DNA of 11,626 nucleotides, from assembly GCA_027575805.1 (NCBI GenBank), contig JANBPU010000432.1:1-11626 (forward strand), given 5' to 3'. The notes below the pieces were generated by a model that was given only the letters and a program-made list of their open reading frames with translations, did not search any database and was not told the origin of the DNA. The position numbers and the translations under genes were made by a program. This document shows positions 6,801 through 11,626 of this stretch, piece by piece. The first letter of the stretch is position 1. Each line of letters starts with the position of its first letter. This stretch comes from Mycoemilia scoparia. Its lineage: Eukaryota > Kickxellomycota > Kickxellomycetes > Kickxellales > Kickxellaceae.

Positions 6801-9800
6801 TCATCTTCATCATACAATTCCGATACTGAAAAGCAGAATAATGATGGGGACGATAGTTATGAAGACAAGGACGATATTGATGTGCTTCTTGAATCAAAAC
6901 TCAATAACTTTGTCGATAAGTACGGAGTAACAGCTGATGGGAGAAGAGAAACCTTTTCTCTTGAGATGCAGCCTGGATCGCCAGGAAAGGAACCAACGCC
7001 TACATCGGCTTCACTCTTGGAGGAGAATGATGGCAAAGTTCCTACTATAGCTGAGGAAGAAGACAAAGATGATGGTGGTAACGCCAAAGAGTTTGACGAC
7101 GATCCGTTTGGACTACGTGACTACAAACCAAACAAAGGCAAAAACAAAAGCAAAGAAAATGACAGCACTGCCGGCACTACAGGAGTAAATTCTACTGACC
7201 AAATGCTTAAAGAAGCTTTGGCTAGTTTACAAGAAAAGGGTACTCACGAAGGATTCGTTTATCAGCAATCGGAAATCACTTCAATGGCATTTGATTCTTT
7301 TGACACCATTACTTTAAAGTGGTATCCCAAACCTGTTGAAGCAGTTGAAGGTATTGATTTATCTGATCCTGTAATTTCTCCTATAGTCCCGCCAACCCCT
7401 TCTTCATTTGATGCTACTTTGGGTTCAGGTAAATTAGGAGGAAGATCTGTGCCAAATACTCCAAGTATCACTGATAATTCCCAGCAACACCAACAGTTGA
7501 TCAGTGAAGTATCTCCTTCCCTTGAACCATCAACTTACAAAGACCACAATGATAATAGCAATGGTGACCGTCACAATGAACTTTCAAAGGTTCCTCAGCC
7601 TCCAATGGTTAGTAGTAGTAGCAGTAGCAGCAACAGTAGCAGTAGTGGTGGCAACATCGATATTGAGCATAATATACCAAAAGATATTAACAACAATATT
7701 ATGGAGAATATACGACAGCTGCCATCCGAGTGGATCACTACAACACCAATTAGATCTTTTGGGTTAACTGGTAATAAGCAGTTGTTGTCACCAATTCCTA
7801 GTCAGGAAACTACACCCAATTCTCAAGCTCAGTATTCTCCGGCCAAAGTAACACCAGTCCCATCCACATCAGCATTTTCGGCCAGCATTGCTACTTTAAA
7901 CGCAAAAGAGCCTGGATCAGGAAAAGAACAAGAGGAGTTGGTATCTAGCTCAGTCACAACTTCCGAACCTTTCAATCACCTTGGTATTGCAGAAAGTTCT
8001 CTCAACAATCCTATCCAACGATCAGCCAGTTCGAACAGCATCACAGCTGAAGTTGAAGCAATGCTAAACACAATAAAAGGAAAACTAGCCGCAGCAGCTG
8101 CTACCACCACTACTACTCCGATTGCAACAGATAATGGTTCTAACCACAATTTTTTTTCAACCCAACTTATTCCCACCACACCATTACCAGCCACCCAGTC
8201 GGCATATATGATGAGACTCTCCAACAATATCAACAGCAGCAACACAAACAGGTCCAGGGTACAGATCACCATAAACCCAGACAACATCCAATATTATATG
8301 TCAATGACAGGTTTCCACATGTCTCATGACTTTGGAATTACACTCAAATTTCCCGAAAACGAAGTTGATCCGGATACCAAATTGGCGTTAACTCCACTCC
8401 AGAGTGTTTTGGTTGAGGTCAACTTTCCACATATTGCAATTCCGTCGACCAAAGTTAGCTGGGTACCAACATCATCATCAACTATTTCGATTAACGGACC
8501 CAATATATTAAACTATCGGGAAGTGGACGATATTGATATTTGTAGCGGAGTTTATACAAGAGCACTGGAGCAGCAACAATATATGGGCACTTCTGGTGTT
8601 TCCAGCAGCAGCAGTAATGGTGGTAGATTAGTTGAGATATGGATAATGGTAGATAAAATCCAAAACATCAAGCAAGGGCTATTTCGAACCAAAGCACGTG
8701 TGGAATTCCAAATCGATTCGAATGACATTTCCAATGATATGCCTCTAACTGATGCATTTTTGGTTGCACTTCCTAATGCCAAATCGTGTGTCACTAAAGG
8801 ATTTTCTGGTGGTGGCCAAGATAAATCATTCAAAGAAAGCGATGTTGATAAAACTAGCAAGGATGATAATGAAGATGATGGTGTCGTAGAAAGTAGTGAT
8901 ATTTTGGTGTCATTGATACCTACTCTAAAAATCGAAAAAATAAGTTCAACAAAAATAAACACACCAATCAAGAAACTCGGTTCTAGCTCCCATTCTTCGT
9001 CGTCATCGTCGTCATTGTGGGATATATATTCGGTAGCATCAAGAAGTATCTTATATCCCCGCAATATACTTCTTGCTCGTTGTATAGCAAACAGCTACTG
9101 GTCCGAATCCCTCCTAAATGACAACTTAGATATACCATCCACATTATCATACATTACAAGCTACAAGTTTACTGCCGATTTCAATTCTTATTTTCCACAA
9201 CGCAAGAAAAGGAACCATATTATTCCCAGTTTTGAAAATAATAACGGCAGTGTAGTGAAGCAACCTCCACAGCTCAAGGGAATTGGCAGTCTTGAACTCA
9301 ATGTTTGTACACTGTCTCCACATTTCATGAGGATCAGCAAACAAGCCGCACAGATTAGATTACAAGAGCAGAAACAGCAAAAACAACGGCGTTTGGTTGA
9401 ATTCAACCTAGACAATGACAACGATAACTCTTCACACATTGCTGAGGAAGATGACGAACATGTTGACGATGCTTCAAATCATTCGCCAATAGTTTCTGTG
9501 GTTGTTTTGGAAATACCTGTCTCTTCAAAAGACATCAGCTCGATAACTGTCAATGACAAGCCTATTAGCCCTTCGTTTTCACACAACCTTGGCAACGGAA
9601 CCAAAATCTCCTCAACTCTTGTTCTTGTACCAATTAATATATCCGATAGCACTAGGAATAGCAAAGGTGGTGGTGGTGGCAGTATTCCTAGCAAACACAA
9701 CAGAAAATATGCCAATGAAATTTCTTCTAGTTCGATCAAGATTACTTACTTTTTGTCTTGCGATGGGCCTCAGCCAATTCTACCTCCAGAAAAAGAAAAG

Positions 9801-11294
9801 GACCATCGTCAAAAAGAATCAAAGACAAATACCACCAAACAAGATGAGACCAATTCTGGCATTTCGGTTCCACTGATCTTTGACTCATATGCAGATATAA
9901 TCAACAACAATGGTCAATACGATATCGATGACACCTGGTATAACCAAGAACCCGTATCCATAATTCCAACTGCTTTTGATGACGCTTGCATCACAATTCT
10001 CTCACCACCGGAACATAGGACCAGCCCTAACAGTGAATTTGCTTGGGGCGTAAAAGAACTAAGTCGCAACTTTGCACTAAACAAAACTAGTGCACAAATT
10101 CCCATGGACCTAGGTTTTGGCTCCCTCACCTCGTCTGGCGGCAGTGGTGGAAATATAGGAAAATCTTCAAAGAGAAATAATCATCAATATCAACTTTGGC
10201 TTTCGTCGTCTTCTACATACAAGCTTTCGCTACTCAAACAGCCATCTTCTGATGATACCATAAACACGACATCTGTGTTCCCACTAATCCAAACCATATT
10301 TCCATTCAAACTGGCAAAACCATCTCAACACCATTTGTCGTCGCCTTCTGCTGTATCATCCGGAAGAACCTCGATGAGTAACTTTGATGAGTTGATTTCA
10401 CAAAACCAAACTATTACCAAACCCTCAAAATCGATATATGTTGAAACTACAAGCAGTACTATGATTACATCCAAGAAGCCACGACAATCATCATTGACTT
10501 TGGTCTCCAATGCCACCAAAAAACACCATATCCGGAATGTTAGTGACAGACTAGTAGAAAAGGAAAAGGATTATTCAACTTCAACAACTCAAAGCACTGC
10601 ATCCAGCAGCGACATGGAAAATGAAACATATTATGATTCAACTACAAGACCATTATTACAACTTTCCTACTGGAAATTGATTACTATATCTATCACAATA
10701 TCCATCGTATCCATCATATTTGCATTTATATTTGCTTCCCAAAGCGATTTCCATAATAATATCGGGCATAGTCTGAGTAAAGTGTTTTCCAAATACCACG
10801 AACAACATAATCAGTTTAGACAAGAATCGACAGCGACGGCGGTGGCAACAGTTATCCCAGTATATGCTACAGAAGCTTTGGATAGCAGCAACAACTTACT
10901 ATTGTCAGGGTCATCATCATTATTACTAGAAAAAGAAGCCATATCAAAAGCCACACTGAATCCAGATCATAATACTCAAAACCCATCATATAATCCAATT
11001 TCTGATGCCGGTAATGGTAGTGGAGGAGGAGCATTTAAAAAGATTCGTCGCAAACATCCCAACAATCAACAACAACAACAACAACAACAACATCCAACTT
11101 CCAAAGATTCTCAAACTACAAGCACCCACAGCAGGTTAGATGCAGAAAAAGAAATCGAAGAGCTCAAAAAAATGTTTTATAAATTTATTAATGATACTCA
11201 AATTACTTTGCGTACATTAATAGATAAATTTTATGAACTTTTAGGGGTCTCTTCTTTTCCTCCACCACCATCATCATCATCATCTACACCTTAA
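3888..11294 (+). CDS. Giant low-complexity single-pass membrane protein, 2468 aa, family unrecognised
   Basis: Uninterrupted frame of 2468 codons, opening after an in-frame TAA at 3873-3875. The first ATG has a weak context (T at -3); the next in-frame ATG, at 4164 (residue 93), has A at -3 and G at +4 and could be the true start. No signal peptide is seen. Disordered Thr/Ser/Asn/Asp-rich sequence separates islands that look folded and beta-rich: about 200-330 (basic RRKSRRK then VRFNVSIELNVL), 534-722 (GTPQPKVTWAK, GKYTLMVRF, then a proline run), 818-900, 1121-1163, 1457-1642 (the most protein-like part), 1709-1830, 1866-1925 and 2031-2145. One transmembrane segment lies at about 2264-2283 (ITISIVSIIFAFIFA). 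The last 185 residues hold two N-glycosylation sequons (NGS, NDT), a Q8 run (2394-2401) and an amphipathic coiled-coil-like helix (2419-2453). With most of the chain before the membrane span, a cytoplasmic or nuclear-side body anchored in an internal membrane is plausible. Function is unknown; a cell-surface location is possible. Coding status is near certain. Confidence 0.85.
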   Translation: MGPHSPALRAGSTNRRRSTATITTTPSAGTNNGISAAPSGATFTFDSKYQFNPNPATPTATTDTISGGGTISRATAAGLTFATPKQGSSGGSMGGGSYQYRSPMPTSFVQGSTTTPAAAAAATGTSSNNAGGEYIGQPPAWFSHSMLFDTPVNPNRAKPTAVTSAVATGSESPWLKSTNSPAMTPNASYSIARAGGGGRSSARRKSRRKHYFFGSMKINADIIPPHLDRRRIKNAVPAEKDKGNGDDSNGEEGIDDEFIAELELLKHEAPRVRFNVSIELNVLKNVNSSSSPRDSSGMRIPILYLRDSVKGGDIRVEKAEWFLNDNPLSSSPADLKPIDSLTATPKSAAPKEIERQSDSPGLQNTANASGNSKPGTPTIGSPQQQEFPKPRYETQTRTSFMRSYTSAKERVSRSELGNSCGAKTLSRANSLNSQKNGAVGGGGDDKSNTPTTTIATIGRRRGSLTRPASVSGYNNNNNDNETSQTILRTPTKSRSASVSAITRRRSASSLSMRSNTATTTTTTTTGLNTLGTQKRKVRAIDVSGTPQPKVTWAKLLDSPAVASSFASTSNSLPTSPTTCSSDIFTTTTATAAGLGEGGSDVGVFSQDSTTTTTSPHFERDEKSGYLVFVPNQVGKYTLMVRFNLLGSTHTPCQNTKSKDDDDDNDGDNKVKDSNNSNNKLGIYPWEWGYVSVSGLPRTLANHIKMRIPHRVMLQPPPPPPLVPTPPTNSQESLVDNSNQEAQTNDLAEGRTETKPTGSPPQYLLSPKSPDDNSGDKSPLILEFYESMTPGDVKNLLLSNDKDDSDKSKSASATQRRSMSVRVRHTVKSIEKLTDWMTIGSKDLGGTIKSPPQVGSSSSVATTTSSFYVVDLAKSGLSVRNKSMKVCPTIRKTKSRLQINNDDSHGALGGGGGGGGISKRLPIPDLFRQKEAIEDATTATTDNKNDNGDHKVLDQGFDYQDGVSYNYSPGWTSSSSYNSDTEKQNNDGDDSYEDKDDIDVLLESKLNNFVDKYGVTADGRRETFSLEMQPGSPGKEPTPTSASLLEENDGKVPTIAEEEDKDDGGNAKEFDDDPFGLRDYKPNKGKNKSKENDSTAGTTGVNSTDQMLKEALASLQEKGTHEGFVYQQSEITSMAFDSFDTITLKWYPKPVEAVEGIDLSDPVISPIVPPTPSSFDATLGSGKLGGRSVPNTPSITDNSQQHQQLISEVSPSLEPSTYKDHNDNSNGDRHNELSKVPQPPMVSSSSSSSNSSSSGGNIDIEHNIPKDINNNIMENIRQLPSEWITTTPIRSFGLTGNKQLLSPIPSQETTPNSQAQYSPAKVTPVPSTSAFSASIATLNAKEPGSGKEQEELVSSSVTTSEPFNHLGIAESSLNNPIQRSASSNSITAEVEAMLNTIKGKLAAAAATTTTTPIATDNGSNHNFFSTQLIPTTPLPATQSAYMMRLSNNINSSNTNRSRVQITINPDNIQYYMSMTGFHMSHDFGITLKFPENEVDPDTKLALTPLQSVLVEVNFPHIAIPSTKVSWVPTSSSTISINGPNILNYREVDDIDICSGVYTRALEQQQYMGTSGVSSSSSNGGRLVEIWIMVDKIQNIKQGLFRTKARVEFQIDSNDISNDMPLTDAFLVALPNAKSCVTKGFSGGGQDKSFKESDVDKTSKDDNEDDGVVESSDILVSLIPTLKIEKISSTKINTPIKKLGSSSHSSSSSSSLWDIYSVASRSILYPRNILLARCIANSYWSESLLNDNLDIPSTLSYITSYKFTADFNSYFPQRKKRNHIIPSFENNNGSVVKQPPQLKGIGSLELNVCTLSPHFMRISKQAAQIRLQEQKQQKQRRLVEFNLDNDNDNSSHIAEEDDEHVDDASNHSPIVSVVVLEIPVSSKDISSITVNDKPISPSFSHNLGNGTKISSTLVLVPINISDSTRNSKGGGGGSIPSKHNRKYANEISSSSIKITYFLSCDGPQPILPPEKEKDHRQKESKTNTTKQDETNSGISVPLIFDSYADIINNNGQYDIDDTWYNQEPVSIIPTAFDDACITILSPPEHRTSPNSEFAWGVKELSRNFALNKTSAQIPMDLGFGSLTSSGGSGGNIGKSSKRNNHQYQLWLSSSSTYKLSLLKQPSSDDTINTTSVFPLIQTIFPFKLAKPSQHHLSSPSAVSSGRTSMSNFDELISQNQTITKPSKSIYVETTSSTMITSKKPRQSSLTLVSNATKKHHIRNVSDRLVEKEKDYSTSTTQSTASSSDMENETYYDSTTRPLLQLSYWKLITISITISIVSIIFAFIFASQSDFHNNIGHSLSKVFSKYHEQHNQFRQESTATAVATVIPVYATEALDSSNNLLLSGSSSLLLEKEAISKATLNPDHNTQNPSYNPISDAGNGSGGGAFKKIRRKHPNNQQQQQQQQHPTSKDSQTTSTHSRLDAEKEIEELKKMFYKFINDTQITLRTLIDKFYELLGVSSFPPPPSSSSSTP
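4236..4253. repeat. (GCA)6 repeat coding A6
   Basis: Six GCA units encode alanines 117-122 of the giant protein, directly after TTTP encoded by ACA-type codons. This is simple-sequence DNA in the disordered N-terminus. Confidence 0.85.
7611..7646. repeat. AGT/AGC/AAC run coding S7-N-S4
   Basis: Twelve consecutive AGY or AAC codons encode serines with one asparagine at residues 1242-1253 of the giant protein. The AGT/AGC mixture indicates an older, partly degenerate trinucleotide expansion in a linker. Confidence 0.85.
11067..11090. repeat. (CAA)8 repeat coding Q8
   Basis: Eight pure CAA units encode glutamines 2394-2401, between the transmembrane segment and the C-terminal coiled-coil-like helix of the giant protein. 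The purity suggests a recent or length-variable expansion. Confidence 0.9.
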
Positions 11295-11338
11295 AACCAA
11301 CTTTCGCACAACAGCATTAAAATAACCATTATCATCTT

Positions 11339-11344
11339 TTTATT
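11339..11344 (-). terminator. Candidate polyadenylation signal for the right-edge gene
   Basis: AATAAA reads on the minus strand about 135 bases past the stop of the right-edge exon, within an AT-rich convergent spacer. The region is T-rich enough that this could be chance. Confidence 0.3.
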
Positions 11345-11412
11345 TTTAATTATATTTCATAAATTCAAATGTTTAATTACAGTTCTTTTCAACACATTTA
11401 AGAAACGCTGAT

Positions 11413-11418
11413 AATAAA
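11413..11418 (+). terminator. Candidate polyadenylation signal for the giant gene
   Basis: AATAAA lies about 118 bases past the stop codon of the 2468-codon gene, a usual distance for a fungal 3' UTR. If both this and the minus-strand signal are used, the two convergent transcripts overlap at their 3' ends by tens of bases. Confidence 0.4.
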
Positions 11419-11479
11419 AATAAGAAGTCTTATTTGTTAGGAATGTAGCCAACATGGTCCGTTCTTCATGACTCCTCCA

Positions 11480-11617
11480 TCATGATGATCCATAATCCAA
11501 CATATATGGCCAGATTTCACCAGTGATTGAATCTATGCTAGGCAGAAGCGAGTCCTCATATTTTGGCCCAAACACCAGCCACTTCGTTTGCAATTCCTTG
11601 AGACCCGCCATTCTTTT
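11480..11617 (-). CDS. Terminal exon of an unidentified minus-strand gene (partial)
   Basis: An open minus-strand stretch ends at a TGA (11480-11482). It encodes about 45 residues beginning KRMAGLKELQ and including KWLVFGPKYEDSLLP, ITGEIWPYML and a final DYGSS. It has balanced, globular-protein composition with Trp, Tyr and Pro, quite unlike the low-complexity neighbour. Reading upstream it is bounded by TAG at 11618-11620, and that TTAG fits a 3' splice acceptor, so I read it as a last exon with earlier exons beyond the right edge. Alternatively the ATG at 11609-11611 begins a 43-residue peptide, which seems less likely. I do not recognise the family. It converges with the giant gene across about 185 bases. 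Confidence 0.42.
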   Translation of the reverse strand, partial: KRMAGLKELQTKWLVFGPKYEDSLLPSIDSITGEIWPYMLDYGSS

Positions 11618-11626
11618 CTAAGCCAT

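Noticed and set aside
7611..7646. CRISPR or tandem-repeat array
   Set aside because: These are codon-level trinucleotide expansions inside a reading frame, with no repeat-spacer pattern anywhere in the window.
8552..9064. 170-codon frame on the minus strand inside the giant gene
   Set aside because: It is a mirror of the plus-strand coding sequence; its Ser/Leu-rich composition follows from the repeats on the other strand and no domain is visible.
10668..11294. KASH-type nuclear envelope tail
   Set aside because: A KASH peptide is a transmembrane segment followed by a short tail of about 30 residues. Here about 185 residues follow the membrane span and the ending does not fit.
3888..11294. 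Multi-exon gene wrongly read through introns
   Set aside because: Sequence stays in frame for 2468 codons without a stop, and retained introns of this number would be expected to break it; small in-frame introns cannot be fully excluded without transcripts.

Overview
The window looks like nuclear DNA of a filamentous, probably early-diverging fungus. This is inferred from three things: moderate-to-low GC, eukaryotic gene layout (AATAAA-type 3' signals, splice-like sites at the edges, no ribosome binding sites or operons), and proteins full of Ser/Thr/Asn/Gln runs encoded by trinucleotide repeats, with one gene of a fungal FHA family. I cannot place it more precisely, and I see no bacterial, viral, CRISPR, tRNA or rRNA signature.

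Layout: positions 1-503 hold no intact gene, only short interrupted frames. A small acidic open frame (504-740, +) follows and may be a real small gene or a last exon. It converges with an intronless 650-residue gene (839-2791, -) encoding a nuclear FHA-domain protein of the Tos4/Plm2 type. The C-terminus of that protein carries a conserved region which I align by eye with a divergent fork-head winged helix. The 1.1 kb region between this gene and the next (2792-3887) is a divergent promoter. On the FHA side it holds a perfect SBF/E2F-type site (2980-2987) and a perfect MCB site (3028-3035), as expected for a G1/S-controlled gene. A doubtful 127-codon frame also lies there.

The rest is dominated by one uninterrupted reading frame of 2468 codons (3888-11294, +). 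Its product is very large and low in complexity, with islands of beta-rich conserved-looking sequence, one transmembrane segment near residue 2264-2283, a Q8 run and a C-terminal coiled-coil-like helix. I do not recognise the family. At the right edge, the last exon of a further minus-strand gene (11480-11617) converges with it.

The two large genes need not be functionally linked: one is a chromatin or cell-cycle regulator, the other a putative membrane-anchored protein. The most informative observations are the agreement between promoter motifs and protein family for the FHA gene, its possible FHA plus winged-helix architecture, and the unrecognised giant membrane protein.
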